A stretch of 64,000 bases of DNA, from NCBI GenBank assembly GCA_002690995.1, contig NZGS01000134.1:59198-123197 (forward strand). Direction: 5' to 3'. The stretch comes from Rhodospirillaceae bacterium (GTDB lineage: Bacteria > Pseudomonadota > Alphaproteobacteria > Thalassobaculales > Thalassobaculaceae). This document shows, one piece after another, positions 38,657 through 49,235 of this stretch. The number at the start of each line of letters is the position of its first letter. Position 1 is the first letter of the stretch. The notes below the pieces were generated by a model, which was given only the letters and a program-made list of their open reading frames with translations, was not told the DNA's origin and searched no databases. Both the position numbers and the translations under genes were made by a program.

Positions 38657-40210
38657 ATGATAAGCTTATTCAGTAATTTAATTACACTGTCACGTCTTCT
38701 ATTTAAGCTCATCCGCTACAATATTGTTTCACCAATCAGTTTTTTTCAAAATTACCCATTTATCGGCAAATTGGCTTTGAAAACTTCTTTTCTACGTGAT
38801 CGGAGTTTTGATAATCATAACTGGGGGGAGCGGTTAGTCTATTGCTTTATAGCTTTAGGTCCTAGTTTTATAAAATTCGGTCAGGCTTTAGCTACGCGCG
38901 CAGATATTATCGGCGGGGATAACGCCTTAGCTTTAACTCAACTCCAGGATAATCTCACTCCATTCAGTTTCGAGCAGGCCGAACGTATTATAAGCAGTGA
39001 TTTCAACTGTGGCATCGAAAATTTATTCTCACACTTTGAAAAAAAACCCATAGCCGCAGCATCAATCGCTCAGGTTCACTTTGCTAGGCTTGTTGATGGT
39101 ACAGACGTTGCTGTAAAAATACTTCGCCCAAATATTGAAGAATTATTTGAACGAGATGTAAAGCTCTTGTTTTGGCTAGCTGAGTTACTTGAGCGTTTCT
39201 TTCCAGCAACCCGAAGATTAAGGCTCGTAGATGTTATCGAAGTTTTTTCCACCTCAATAAAACTTGAGTTGGATTTGCGCATGGAAGCAAGTGCCGGCTC
39301 CGAATTAGCAGATAATTTTTCCGAAGACACCGATTTCAAAGTACCAAAAGTTTATTGGGATTATACATCCCAACGCGTGCTTACCATTGAAAAAATAACC
39401 GGTTGCCGACCTGACAACAGACAAGAGCTTAAAAGGATGAATTTAGACCCACGGCAACTCGTAAAAAAATCAACCCGTATTTTTTTTAATCAGGTTTTCA
39501 GGGATGGTTTTTTCCATGGTGATATGCATCCAGGAAACGTCTTTATTCTGGAAGATGGAAGGATTGCACCAGTTGACTTCGGGATAATGGGTCGCCTTGA
39601 TATGGCTACGAGGGTTTTTCTAGCAAAAATGCTTATTGGTTTCCTGACAAAAGACTATCATTCGGTTGCTAAACTACATTTTAAAGCAAGATACATCTCA
39701 GAGGATCAATCGGTTGAGACGTTTGCTCAGGCTTGTCGGTCTATAGGTGAACCTATTTTAAACCGTCCTCTGGCTGAAATTTCGTTAGCAAATTTACTAT
39801 CCCAACTTTTTCGCATAACCAAACAATTTGAAATGGAAATACAACCACAACTTTTGCTACTCCAAAAAACAATGCTTGTTGCTGAAGGTGCAGGAAGGCA
39901 ACTCGATCCAACAGTTAATATATGGGAGTTAGCACAACCAATGATAAGGGATTGGATGGTGAAGACCCAATTGCAAAAGATACCTTTACAAAGTTTGAGC
40001 GTAGAATTGCCTGAATTAATTAACCGACTACCAAGCCTCTTCGAAAACTTGGAAATAGCATTAGAAAATTTAGCCAAGAAAGGCATAGCGGTTGAACATC
40101 AGAAGGAGTTATTAAACAAGAAAAAAAATAAAAAGCGCCGTCGGATTAAAAGGATATTTTTTAGTTTGGTAATAATATTAATGTTATCTGGCTATTATGT
40201 TATGAACTAA
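38657..40210 (+). CDS. ubiB: Ubiquinone biosynthesis protein UbiB (ABC1/ADCK kinase-like)
   Basis: 517 residues. The KxGQ motif is in FIKFGQALATRAD, the Ala-rich loop in KPIAAASIAQVHFA, and the catalytic-loop equivalent in GFFHGDMHPGNVF with the metal-site VDFGIMG. A Lys/Arg-rich stretch precedes one C-terminal membrane helix. UbiB helps move or present quinone precursors. Directly downstream of ubiE. Confidence 0.94.
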   Translation: MISLFSNLITLSRLLFKLIRYNIVSPISFFQNYPFIGKLALKTSFLRDRSFDNHNWGERLVYCFIALGPSFIKFGQALATRADIIGGDNALALTQLQDNLTPFSFEQAERIISSDFNCGIENLFSHFEKKPIAAASIAQVHFARLVDGTDVAVKILRPNIEELFERDVKLLFWLAELLERFFPATRRLRLVDVIEVFSTSIKLELDLRMEASAGSELADNFSEDTDFKVPKVYWDYTSQRVLTIEKITGCRPDNRQELKRMNLDPRQLVKKSTRIFFNQVFRDGFFHGDMHPGNVFILEDGRIAPVDFGIMGRLDMATRVFLAKMLIGFLTKDYHSVAKLHFKARYISEDQSVETFAQACRSIGEPILNRPLAEISLANLLSQLFRITKQFEMEIQPQLLLLQKTMLVAEGAGRQLDPTVNIWELAQPMIRDWMVKTQLQKIPLQSLSVELPELINRLPSLFENLEIALENLAKKGIAVEHQKELLNKKKNKKRRRIKRIFFSLVIILMLSGYYVMN

Positions 40211-40284
40211 AATATCAAAAGGGAACCCAACGCGAAACACATTTTGATGAATAAAATTCTTCGGTAAGGGTAGCGAATTTCAAA

Positions 40285-41439
40285 ATGCAGCAGTGGTTAA
40301 GGTATTCAATAGGTGCCCATGCCGGGCTTTTGCTGGGGATGGGCCTGGGGCGCTTCAGTTATACCCCAATTATTCCGATGCTAATTCAATCCAACTATCT
40401 TACACCTGGAGAAGCTGGCTATATTGGCGCGATAAATTTAAGTGGTTACATTTTTGGTGCGTTGCTTTTACCAAAATTGAGAAATTGGAGCAGTGAACCA
40501 AAATTAATTAAAACCTGTTTTATTGTTAGCCTCTTGGCATTGTTTGCTAGCATTGCACCCCTTGGATTTTTCTGGCTGGCTTTTTGGCGTTTTTGCCTAG
40601 GAGTATTGGTAGCTATAATAATGATTTTGTGTATCGCCTACGTTACTAGGTTTGCACCAGAGAATAGAATTGCTCTGGCCACAGCTATCAGTTTTACAGG
40701 AGTAGGAGCAGGTATTCTAATATCGTCCTCAATATTGCCGTACCTATTAAAGTTTGGCGTTGAATGGGCTTGGACTGGAAGTGCCTTTATTGGACTTCTT
40801 GCTACTATCGTTGGTTTATGGTCCTGGAGGAGCGCCCCAAACCTTGAAGTTTCCACCTCCTCTAACACCCTCAGACGACAAAAGTTATCAAACAGTGGAT
40901 GGAAATTAGTAATTGTCCAAGCTTTATTTTCTATTGGGCTAATTCCTCATTCTATCTATTGGGTTGATTACCTAGTTCGCGATCTTAGGAACCCTATAGA
41001 ATTTGGGTCTATGCAATGGCTCTTAGTCGGGGTGGGCGGTCTTATTGGAACTTTTTTATGGGGAAAATTGGCAGATAAAATAGGACTAAATCTCTCATTG
41101 GTTCTTGTTTTTGTCACGCTAGCATTATCAGCTATTTCACCAATTATTCTAACTAGTATTATGGCGTTAACATTATCATCCCTGCTTTTTGGATCACAGC
41201 CTGGATCGGCGGCGATAGTAGCTGGCAGGGCTCAATTTGCTACTGGAAGACACGTAATGGTTAAATTATGGCGATATATGGTCCTGGCCGTGGGGGTATC
41301 ACAGATAATAGGTGGGTTTTTTCTAGTAACCCTTTTTAATCTTACTGGCAACTATACGCATATCTTCGCAATCGGCGGCTCTGCTTTTGCTATAGCGGCT
41401 GTTATTTGCTGCACCTTACCAAAAGTCGCGCACAAATAG
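40285..41439 (+). CDS. MFS transporter, YbfB/YjiJ family
   Basis: 384 residues, about 12 hydrophobic segments. GLGRFSYTPIIPMLI near the N-terminus and GAINLSGYIFGALL are the hallmarks of this branch. A cytoplasmic loop around residues 185-205 separates the halves. The substrate is unknown. It follows ubiB after 74 bases but has no evident link to it. Confidence 0.82.
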   Translation: MQQWLRYSIGAHAGLLLGMGLGRFSYTPIIPMLIQSNYLTPGEAGYIGAINLSGYIFGALLLPKLRNWSSEPKLIKTCFIVSLLALFASIAPLGFFWLAFWRFCLGVLVAIIMILCIAYVTRFAPENRIALATAISFTGVGAGILISSSILPYLLKFGVEWAWTGSAFIGLLATIVGLWSWRSAPNLEVSTSSNTLRRQKLSNSGWKLVIVQALFSIGLIPHSIYWVDYLVRDLRNPIEFGSMQWLLVGVGGLIGTFLWGKLADKIGLNLSLVLVFVTLALSAISPIILTSIMALTLSSLLFGSQPGSAAIVAGRAQFATGRHVMVKLWRYMVLAVGVSQIIGGFFLVTLFNLTGNYTHIFAIGGSAFAIAAVICCTLPKVAHK

Positions 41440-41502
41440 CTACTATCTGGTTTGTAAATCGATCAGATTTTTTGTTTAATTACGACTAAAATCGTAAGTC
41501 AA

Positions 41503-41955
41503 TCATAGTTTTCCGGAAAGGACATATGCCAGAATTTTGACAACTTGTTCTGGGGTTTCCGCAACCGCTAATGCGGCAGCATCAACTTCTTTAAGCGGAT
41601 GCATCAAGTTGGGATCATGAAGGACAATTATTGCCTTACCAAGAGCAGCAGCATAGCCTGCATCGAACGCAGCGTTCCACTGTTTGTATTGATCTCCAAA
41701 ACGCACTATAACCAGGTCAGATTTTTCTATAAGTGTCCTTGTTCTTATTGCATTAAGTTTAGCGCCTTTATGATCTTTCCAAAAAGGCGATTTCTCTTGT
41801 CCCAAAATCACAACGCCACAGTCATCACTGATATCATGGTCAGTAACTGGCGAATGAAATTTAACTGATAGATTCAAATCCGCTGCTCCAGATTGAATTT
41901 TTTCACGCCAATCAGTGTGTATTTCACCAGACAAATAAACTTCCAGAGCCGTCAT
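41503..41955 (-). CDS. ytoQ: YtoQ family protein
   Basis: 150 residues. EVYLSGEIHTDWRE, SPVTDHDISDDCG, AIRTRTLIEKSDLVIVRFG and WNAAFDAGYAAALGK match the YtoQ family, a nucleoside 2-deoxyribosyltransferase-like fold. No biochemical role is established to my knowledge. It is divergent from the DMT transporter, with a 155-base gap. Confidence 0.85.
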   Translation of the reverse strand: MTALEVYLSGEIHTDWREKIQSGAADLNLSVKFHSPVTDHDISDDCGVVILGQEKSPFWKDHKGAKLNAIRTRTLIEKSDLVIVRFGDQYKQWNAAFDAGYAAALGKAIIVLHDPNLMHPLKEVDAAALAVAETPEQVVKILAYVLSGKL

Positions 41956-42110
41956 TTTTTTTCCATTTTCAATAGTTGCGCAAATCTAATCTGCCTGTCG
42001 CAACATGTATTGGTGTATGCGCAGCAAGAATTTTCCGTACTCGTTCGTTGAGGTTATGTGTAGTATAGACCATTTTATCCGCTTATTTCAAAGTATAAGG
42101 TTCATTAGCA

Positions 42111-43016
42111 ATGATAGTGATGGGACGCCATTTAAATTCTCCCCCCAAAAAAATAGCCTTATTTCTAATTGTTTTCGCATTTCTCCTTTTACCTACAATT
42201 GACGCAGTTGCAAAACTTTTGGGTGATAGTATTTCAGCTGGACAAATAGCGTGGAGCCGTTTCTTAATACAAACCATACTCATGTGCCCAATATTCTTTT
42301 GGGGCTTAAGAAAACATAAAACACAGAAAATCTTTTTGCAGTTCATGCGAGGTGTTTTGATCGCATGTACAACTGTTTTAATCTTTGCCTCGGTTAAATT
42401 CATGCCGTTGGCAGAAGTAATAGCGATCTTTTTTATCGAACCCCTGCTTGTCACCATGCTATCGGCAATAATTTTGGGTGAAAGACTTGGCTGGAAAAGG
42501 CTGACGGCAACAACTATCGGATTTTTTGGTGCCTTAGTGGTTGTTCAGCCAAACTATAAACTATTAGGGCTCCTTTCATTTTTACCCTTTTTAGCTGCAT
42601 TATCGTTTGCATTTTACATGATCCTTACAAGAAAACTCTCTCAAATGGAAAGTGCGGGTGTTTTACAATTTAATTCCGGCCTATCAGGGCTAATATTTAT
42701 GAGTGTTATGCTTGCAACGTTTTCGAGTTTCGATATTCCCATGCTGGAAATAAAAATGCCCCAGAAGCAAGAGTGGATACTACTTATTCTAATAGGGGTG
42801 ATAGCTACCCTTGGACACTTTATTCTCGCTTTCGCATCAAAATACATTGAGGCAAATATCTTAGCCCCGTTTCAGTATCTTGAAATAATTGGTGCCACAT
42901 TCTTGGGATTTTGGCTATTCGGAGATTTTCCTGCACCCGCTGCTTGGGTGGGAATCATGACCATCGTTTTTTCGGGAATCTATGTGTTTAAAAAAGAAAC
43001 TTCTATTACAATCTAA
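42111..43016 (+). CDS. EamA/DMT superfamily transporter
   Basis: 301 residues with about ten hydrophobic helices in two EamA repeats. An N-terminal FLLLPTIDAVAKLLGD, a WSRFLIQT segment, and the second-half ILAPFQYLEIIGATFLGF are typical. It is probably a metabolite exporter or importer; the substrate is unknown. Start at the first ATG (MIVMGRHL), with a second ATG nine bases on also possible. Confidence 0.85.
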   Translation: MIVMGRHLNSPPKKIALFLIVFAFLLLPTIDAVAKLLGDSISAGQIAWSRFLIQTILMCPIFFWGLRKHKTQKIFLQFMRGVLIACTTVLIFASVKFMPLAEVIAIFFIEPLLVTMLSAIILGERLGWKRLTATTIGFFGALVVVQPNYKLLGLLSFLPFLAALSFAFYMILTRKLSQMESAGVLQFNSGLSGLIFMSVMLATFSSFDIPMLEIKMPQKQEWILLILIGVIATLGHFILAFASKYIEANILAPFQYLEIIGATFLGFWLFGDFPAPAAWVGIMTIVFSGIYVFKKETSITI

Positions 43017-43047
43017 GATTCCGCCAAAAAAACTAAAGCTCCCACAA

Positions 43048-43794
43048 TTAGACGAGTACATAGCCACCATCTGAAATTATTGTTTCACCCACCACGTAAT
43101 TCAATAAATCAGACGATAGGAGTAAAGCTAATTTTGCCATTTCATGTGCTTCAGCAAAACGTCTAGCTGGGATACCTTGCAAGGCAATATTTCGCTTAGA
43201 ATTAGTATCCAAGGCGTTTTTATTTAATGCTGTGAGCGTCCTTCCAGGAGCGATACCCGCAACTCTAACTCCTTTAGAAGCCCATTCTGCCGCAATTGAT
43301 TTTGTAAATTGGGAAACACCTGCTTTAGTAGCAGCATAAACTGCCCTTTCAGCAGCGCCATGAAACGCTAGCTGAGATGATGTGTTAATAATTACTCCCG
43401 AGCGTTGTTCCAACATCGATTTTCCTATCTTTTGCGCGACAGTAATGTGGCCTAAAAGATTTATTGCAATCAATCTATTGATATCTAAATCCGACATCTC
43501 CTCAAAAGGGCCCATCCACACAACACCCGCGTTGTTAAGCAAAACATCAACCCTACCTACCTCTGTTGCCATCTTTGCTATGGATGTTGGATCTGCCTGA
43601 TCAAATTGAATTGTTTTCACTAAGCCCGAAAGTCTCTTGGAATCATCTTTTTGAATTTTCGTGATATCTGCGAGTATCAAGGAGGCTCCATGCTCACTAA
43701 AAGTTTTTGCCATTTCTGCGCCAATACCGCTTGCCGCTCCAGTGATAAGAACTCTCTTTCCACTAAAATCTAAATCTTTCGTTTCTATTTTCAA
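43048..43794 (-). CDS. SDR family NAD(P)-dependent oxidoreductase
   Basis: 248 residues, classical SDR. The cofactor site is TGAASGIG, then LNNAG. The catalytic set is Ser in NTSSQ and the YAATK Tyr/Lys pair. Asp at the end of the second strand (LILADI) favours NAD over NADP. The substrate is not apparent. It converges with the DMT transporter gene. Confidence 0.9.
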   Translation of the reverse strand: MKIETKDLDFSGKRVLITGAASGIGAEMAKTFSEHGASLILADITKIQKDDSKRLSGLVKTIQFDQADPTSIAKMATEVGRVDVLLNNAGVVWMGPFEEMSDLDINRLIAINLLGHITVAQKIGKSMLEQRSGVIINTSSQLAFHGAAERAVYAATKAGVSQFTKSIAAEWASKGVRVAGIAPGRTLTALNKNALDTNSKRNIALQGIPARRFAEAHEMAKLALLLSSDLLNYVVGETIISDGGYVLV

Positions 43795-44000
43795 ATAACG
43801 TATCCATAAGATAAAGAAGGATTTAAGAAAGCTTTATTAGAAATTTTCCGAAAGAGAGGTAAAATTTTCTCGTCAGCTCATCATAATGGGACGAAGCTGA
43901 TTTAAAGCTAAAATCTATGCACCGAAAGGGAACAGGGTACTGTCGCTACTATTTAGTTGCTACCTGACCTTCAATGGAAATCGAATTATATACCTGCGGC

Positions 44001-45983
44001 TCAGTAATCCAGAAAGCTTCTTAACTTTCTTGATCTAGACGGATGTTTAAGTTTTCGGAGTGCTTTCGCCTCAATTTGTCGTATTCTCTCTCTAGTAACA
44101 GAAAATTGCTGACCCACTTCTTCTAGTGTGTGATCTGTATTCATACCTATCCCAAATCTCATTCGAAGAACTCTCTCTTCTCTGGCTGTCAAACTTGCCA
44201 GCACCCTGGTGGTTGTTTCTCTCAGGTTGGATTGAATGGCTGCATCCAGGGGCTGCACAGCCTTTTTATCCTCTATAAAATCACCTAAATGACTATCTTC
44301 CTCATCACCAATTGGAGTTTCTAGGCTAATTGGCTCTTTGGCAATTTTTAGGACTTTTCTGACCTTGTCCAATGGCATCACTAACTTTTCGGCTAGCTCT
44401 TCCGGGGTTGGCTCCCTGCCAATTTCATGCAACATTTGTCTCGAGGTTCTGACTAGTTTATTTATAGTTTCGATCATATGCACGGGGATACGTATAGTAC
44501 GAGCCTGATCTGCTATTGATCTAGTAATAGCTTGGCGTATCCACCAAGTAGCGTAAGTTGAAAACTTATATCCTCGCCTGTACTCAAACTTATCAACTGC
44601 CTTCATAAGGCCTATGTTGCCTTCTTGAATTAAGTCTAAGAATTGCAACCCGCGATTGGTATATTTTTTGGCTATTGATATGACGAGCCTTAGGTTTGCC
44701 TCTACCATTTCTTTTTTTGCTCGGCCTGCTTCTCGCTCGCCCTTTTGAACTGTCTGAACTACCCTACGAAACTCTGGTATCGGCAATCCTGAATCTTCCG
44801 CAATAGAGACTAAGCTCTCCCGGGTGGTCAGTATCTCGTCTGCCCGAGTCTCCGCAAATTTTTTCCAATTATTCCCTGGCAAACCAGAAATCATTTCTAT
44901 CCAGTTTGGTTCTAATTCTTTGCCAAAATGCTGTGCCATAAAGTCGGCCCTTTTAACTTTATTACTTTCCGCAGCTTTCATCAGCCGCATATCCAACCCA
45001 ACCAGATGCTTATTCAGTTTATATAATTGCTCTACCAACGCTTCTAAACGGTTCGCGTTCAGTCGAACCCCGTCCATTAGTTCGACTAATTCATCTTTTA
45101 ATTTTGCATACCGTTGTTCGCTTTGTGCTGTAGCGGGCTCGCCTTTCAACATTCGAGACAAACGTCTATCTTGTACTTTCTTTAATTTTCCATAAATAGT
45201 AGCGATTTTATCGAACGTCTCCATTACATCAGGCATCAGAGCCGCTTCCATAGCCGCTAATGACATATTATTTTCTTCGATGTCCTCGTCATCATCGTCA
45301 TCATCGTCTTCATCTGCTTCAATGCCGCCGTTTTCATTCACAGTCTCTGATTTTTTCGTTTCGGCTTCGCCTGAAATCGGTAATGTTGGTGCCCCTGTTA
45401 CAGATTGGATATCAGGGTTTCCTCCATAGGTTGCATCTAAATCAATTACGTCCCTGAGCAGCACCTGTCCTTCTTTAATTGCATCTCGCCATTTGACGAG
45501 AGCCTTTATAGTAAGTGGACTTTCAGCTATTCCACCAATCATCAGCTCTCTTCCAGCTTCAATGCGTTTCGCTATTGCTATCTCCCCTTCGCGGGAAAGA
45601 AGTTCTACCCCACCCATTTCACGCAAGTACATTCGAACAGGGTCGTCGGTTCTACCAACATCATCTTCCGCAACATTACCTAATGCACCACCTTCTTGAT
45701 CTTCCTTCGAGCTGCTGTTGCTGTCTTCGCTTTCTTCATTCTCTGTAACGGTTACTCCCATATCACTGAGTGACGAAAGGATATCTTCAATCTGTTCAGA
45801 GTTTAGTTGAGTTTGCGAGAAGGCGGCGTTGACCTCGCCAAACGTAAGAAATCCCCTATCCTTCCCCTTTTTGATAAGGTTTTTCAAGGCAATATTAATA
45901 GTATCTATAAGGGGACCATCACTATTTTGATCTTCCCGATCATTCCTATTCTGAACTTTTGCTGCTAGCGCTTGTTTTGCCAT
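44001..45983 (-). CDS. rpoD: RNA polymerase sigma factor RpoD (sigma-70)
   Basis: 660 residues. Region 1.1 lies at the N-terminus, region 1.2 at [11 protein letters not shown], and a non-conserved insert holds a run of Glu and Asp around residue 230. Regions 2.1-2.4 contain [26 protein letters not shown] and [10 protein letters not shown], region 3 follows, and region 4.2 is [23 protein letters not shown]. Start at the ATG at 45983. It follows dnaG by 41 bases, the standard pair. Confidence 0.97.
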   Translation of the reverse strand: MAKQALAAKVQNRNDREDQNSDGPLIDTINIALKNLIKKGKDRGFLTFGEVNAAFSQTQLNSEQIEDILSSLSDMGVTVTENEESEDSNSSSKEDQEGGALGNVAEDDVGRTDDPVRMYLREMGGVELLSREGEIAIAKRIEAGRELMIGGIAESPLTIKALVKWRDAIKEGQVLLRDVIDLDATYGGNPDIQSVTGAPTLPISGEAETKKSETVNENGGIEADEDDDDDDDEDIEENNMSLAAMEAALMPDVMETFDKIATIYGKLKKVQDRRLSRMLKGEPATAQSEQRYAKLKDELVELMDGVRLNANRLEALVEQLYKLNKHLVGLDMRLMKAAESNKVKRADFMAQHFGKELEPNWIEMISGLPGNNWKKFAETRADEILTTRESLVSIAEDSGLPIPEFRRVVQTVQKGEREAGRAKKEMVEANLRLVISIAKKYTNRGLQFLDLIQEGNIGLMKAVDKFEYRRGYKFSTYATWWIRQAITRSIADQARTIRIPVHMIETINKLVRTSRQMLHEIGREPTPEELAEKLVMPLDKVRKVLKIAKEPISLETPIGDEEDSHLGDFIEDKKAVQPLDAAIQSNLRETTTRVLASLTAREERVLRMRFGIGMNTDHTLEEVGQQFSVTRERIRQIEAKALRKLKHPSRSRKLRSFLDY

Positions 45984-46024
45984 TATAATCACTCACCCAA
46001 AACCATTAGTACTAAAACAATATG

Positions 46025-47878
46025 CTAAACAGGGTCTTCCAAGTTTGACCCACCATTAACCGAAACCAATGCAGCCCTCAGGGATGACAAACGATTCCAA
46101 TTTACGTCGTTTAAGTCATCCATTACGGCGGTTGTGGCCAAGGCTATTTGTTCCTCTAACTGATATTTCCCTATCCTGGATAATAGTTCTCTAACACCAT
46201 CTCTCGCTTTCTGAATAGCCACCCCTGGCCCCGCAAATGCAATGTGCGCGAGAGCTTTATCTTCTAAAACACCCCCAAAATTATCCGTATAGCCTTTTTC
46301 AAATAAACGTTTTTTTAAATAGTGCGCGTTAACAGACTCTTCATCAGCATAAATGTCTAAAATGTCTAGACGGAGTTTGTCAAGAAATGGATCCCCTAAT
46401 TCCAAATAACCAAGAGCCTCTCCAAAATCTTCAACCAAACTTGGGTGGATTAAAAATGCTGCTAAAATAGCTTGCTTCTGACGCCTTTCCATTGTTTGAG
46501 TGATATTTACTCTAGCTGCTTTATTGCTTATGGACGATCTAATAGGTTTATATGGGTTGGACCGTGAATGACCGTAATAGGATCCTTCCGTTCCACTGTT
46601 AACCGCTCGCATTGAAGCCCTTAAGTTAGTAATTTTTGCTTCTATCGAGTCCTTATAGGCCTCTCTCACTGTCTGATTTTTTATTTCTCCAACTCGTTTC
46701 CTTATGCTCTTAAAAAAAGCTGCTTGTTTCTCTGGTGTGTCTAGCGATCCATTACTTTTTTCCGTCTCCCAAAAGAAATCCGCTAGTCCAGTTGATGATT
46801 CAAGCAACTCTCGAAAATTGTTTGCCCCTCCACGTCTGACAATATCGTCGGGATCCTCCCCTGGCGGCAAAGAAGCGAATCTCGCGGAGAACCCTGGTTC
46901 GAGCATTGGTAGCAATCTGTCAGACGCTCTCGCTGCCGCACGCATCCCGGCGCTATCTCCATCGAAGCATATAATTGGTTCAGTTGAAAACTTCCAAAGT
47001 TCCCTAATTTGTCCTTCAGTCAGAGCCGTACCCAGTGGTGCCACGGCGTTGCTCAAGCCAACTTCAGCTAGCGAAATGACATCCATATATCCCTCGACAA
47101 CTATCAGCTGATTGGTTTTGTGCGCTATCTCCCTTGTCATTTGGCCTTGATATAAAATCTGCCCCTTTTGAAATAAGCTGGTTTCAGGTGAGTTCAAGTA
47201 CTTTGGTTCTTGGTTATTTAGAGCCCGACCTCCGAAACCAATAATTTGGCCTCTTCTATCGCTGATTGGGAAAATTAGTCTTCCTCTAAAATAGTCGTAG
47301 GTTGATGAAGAGGCAGCTGACTTTTTTATTAGACCTGCCTCTTCTAGTAATTTTTCTTCAATACCTCGGCCTTGCATATCTATACGAAAGGTCTTTGAAT
47401 TGGCTGGTGCTAATCCTAATCGAAAAGATTTTATCGTCTTGTCTGACAACCCTCTTTCTTTCAGGTAATCCAATCCAGCTTTAGTCGGCGCCTTCCTTAG
47501 AAACTCCTCGAAATAAATTGTAACTTCCTCTAGGACTTCCCTTAATGTCCTTCGGCGGGCCTCTTTTGCACGTTCTATTGGGTCCTGTTTGGGGACTTCC
47601 AATCCAGCTAAGCTTGCTAATTTATCTACACTTTCAATAAAGTTTAGCCCCTCAGTTGCCATAGTGAATTTGATTATGTCCCCGTGTGCTCCGCACGCGA
47701 AACAGTGATAGAAGTCTTTTTCATCCACAACAGATAAAGAGGGTTTGCTATCGTTGTGAAAGGGACAAAGAGCTAGAAACTCTCTTCCTCTCTTGATAAG
47801 TTTTAATTTTCTACCAACAACCTCGGAAATTCGAATCCGAGACCTTAATTCATCGAGAAAATCAGCTGGAAAGCTCAT
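46025..47878 (-). CDS. dnaG: DNA primase
   Basis: 617 residues. The N-terminal CHC2 zinc finger reads CPFHNDSKPS then CFACGAHGD. The TOPRIM core has VVEGYMDVI and CFDGDSAG (the acidic metal site). The C-terminal helicase-binding domain is about 450-617. It lays down RNA primers. Immediately upstream of rpoD. Confidence 0.97.
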   Translation of the reverse strand: MSFPADFLDELRSRIRISEVVGRKLKLIKRGREFLALCPFHNDSKPSLSVVDEKDFYHCFACGAHGDIIKFTMATEGLNFIESVDKLASLAGLEVPKQDPIERAKEARRRTLREVLEEVTIYFEEFLRKAPTKAGLDYLKERGLSDKTIKSFRLGLAPANSKTFRIDMQGRGIEEKLLEEAGLIKKSAASSSTYDYFRGRLIFPISDRRGQIIGFGGRALNNQEPKYLNSPETSLFQKGQILYQGQMTREIAHKTNQLIVVEGYMDVISLAEVGLSNAVAPLGTALTEGQIRELWKFSTEPIICFDGDSAGMRAAARASDRLLPMLEPGFSARFASLPPGEDPDDIVRRGGANNFRELLESSTGLADFFWETEKSNGSLDTPEKQAAFFKSIRKRVGEIKNQTVREAYKDSIEAKITNLRASMRAVNSGTEGSYYGHSRSNPYKPIRSSISNKAARVNITQTMERRQKQAILAAFLIHPSLVEDFGEALGYLELGDPFLDKLRLDILDIYADEESVNAHYLKKRLFEKGYTDNFGGVLEDKALAHIAFAGPGVAIQKARDGVRELLSRIGKYQLEEQIALATTAVMDDLNDVNWNRLSSLRAALVSVNGGSNLEDPV

Positions 47879-47988
47879 ATGCTAAGGACCATAAACCCGG
47901 AGTGTTTGAAGTACGAACTAAGGAAAAACTTAAAGCCCGCTAAATATGGACCATTTGAACAAAAAATGCGAGTCAACAAACTAAGATT

Positions 47989-49155
47989 TTAAAGCCAAGC
48001 AGATCGATATACTGGGCTGCCATTTACGAAAGTTGCTTTCAATTTCCGTTCCCCAAAATCCAGCTGCTCGATTAATATCAAATCCGCTCGTTTTCCCTCG
48101 ATTATCTCACCTCTATCCGTTAACCCTGCCGCTTCAGCTGGAGCCTTGGAGACCATCCTCCAACTGGAGCCAAAATCCAGGATTTTTTTTTCTGACAAGT
48201 TGAAAGGTGCTTGCATTAGAGCAGGATAATAATAATCGGAACACAATATATCCCCCATGCCGGCCTTTATATTCCTTGAGGCGGATAGGCCAGATTTTCC
48301 CATATGGCTTCCTCCTCTTATAATATTTGGTGCTCCGAGTACAATGAAGTTACCTAACTCATATGCTTGAGTGATTGCCTTCATTGTTAATGGAAATTCA
48401 CTAATATGACAGCCTAGGGAGTTATAAAATTGTCTAATGATGCCGGTTTTGTCGTCATGACTTGCCATGGAGACAGAATTTTTTCTTGCAGTTTTCGCTA
48501 ACTTTTCAATTAGTTGGGTAGTTTCACTTTCGCGTTCTGAGAGGCTTTCGACTAAAGACAAAAAGTCTTTTTTTGCCAGACCGGTGCGCTCTAAAAATTG
48601 CGAAAGAGGCTGGTCTTCACGAATTTTTTTGCGAATTGAAGGAAGATGGTTATTAAAAGCCAGAAAGTGTATCTCTCCATTTGAGATCCAATCAACAACT
48701 TCGTCTCCCGCGGCGAAATTAAAAGTCTCAAATCGTAAATGACATTTTGTAGCCGCCCCTAACCCATCGGAAACCTTCTTCAAAGCCGTCAAAACTTTAA
48801 TTACTGTCTCGCGACCACGTAGCCCAGGTTCCCAAGAGTAAGTTATCCCGTGAAAACCTGTTGTGATCCCATTTGCGACCAGCTGTCTGTCCGTATCTAA
48901 AAATGCAAGTTCTAAAGGGAATGTAACCCCAGGCCGCGGCATTATTTGCCTTTCAAAGGCATCGCCGTGAAGATCCACAATGCCTGGTAAAACCATGCAT
49001 CCAGAAGCATCTATTCTTTTAACAGTTTTGGCGGGTGATACTCCGATGGCATCAATTCTCCCCTCAGAGATCATGATATCTGTTTCTTGGGTTTCACCAC
49101 TTGGTAAAAGAACATGACCCCCTTGGATACAAAATTTGTTTACCTTACATGTCAT
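47989..49155 (-). CDS. phnM: Alpha-D-ribose 1-methylphosphonate 5-triphosphate diphosphatase
   Basis: 388 residues, amidohydrolase superfamily. The metal-site region is GIVDLHGDAFERQIMPRPGV, which is characteristic of PhnM. HLRFETFN, MASHDDKT and GAPNIIRGGSHMG follow. PhnM acts in the carbon-phosphorus lyase pathway, releasing pyrophosphate before PhnJ cleaves the bond. The phnGHIJKL genes are not in this window. It is divergent from the DUF1045 gene, 80 bases apart. Confidence 0.92.
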   Translation of the reverse strand: MTCKVNKFCIQGGHVLLPSGETQETDIMISEGRIDAIGVSPAKTVKRIDASGCMVLPGIVDLHGDAFERQIMPRPGVTFPLELAFLDTDRQLVANGITTGFHGITYSWEPGLRGRETVIKVLTALKKVSDGLGAATKCHLRFETFNFAAGDEVVDWISNGEIHFLAFNNHLPSIRKKIREDQPLSQFLERTGLAKKDFLSLVESLSERESETTQLIEKLAKTARKNSVSMASHDDKTGIIRQFYNSLGCHISEFPLTMKAITQAYELGNFIVLGAPNIIRGGSHMGKSGLSASRNIKAGMGDILCSDYYYPALMQAPFNLSEKKILDFGSSWRMVSKAPAEAAGLTDRGEIIEGKRADLILIEQLDFGERKLKATFVNGSPVYRSAWL

Positions 49156-49235
49156 TAGTTACCCTTATTATCAATAATTCTGATACCATACGTGATAATA
49201 ACTATAGAGTTTTATGGCTCTTTTTGGAATTACAG

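Noticed and set aside
49101-49235. Longer N-terminus for the DUF1045 protein
   Set aside because: It would overlap the phnM start region and has no family similarity; an ATG with TGGA upstream is available at 49236.
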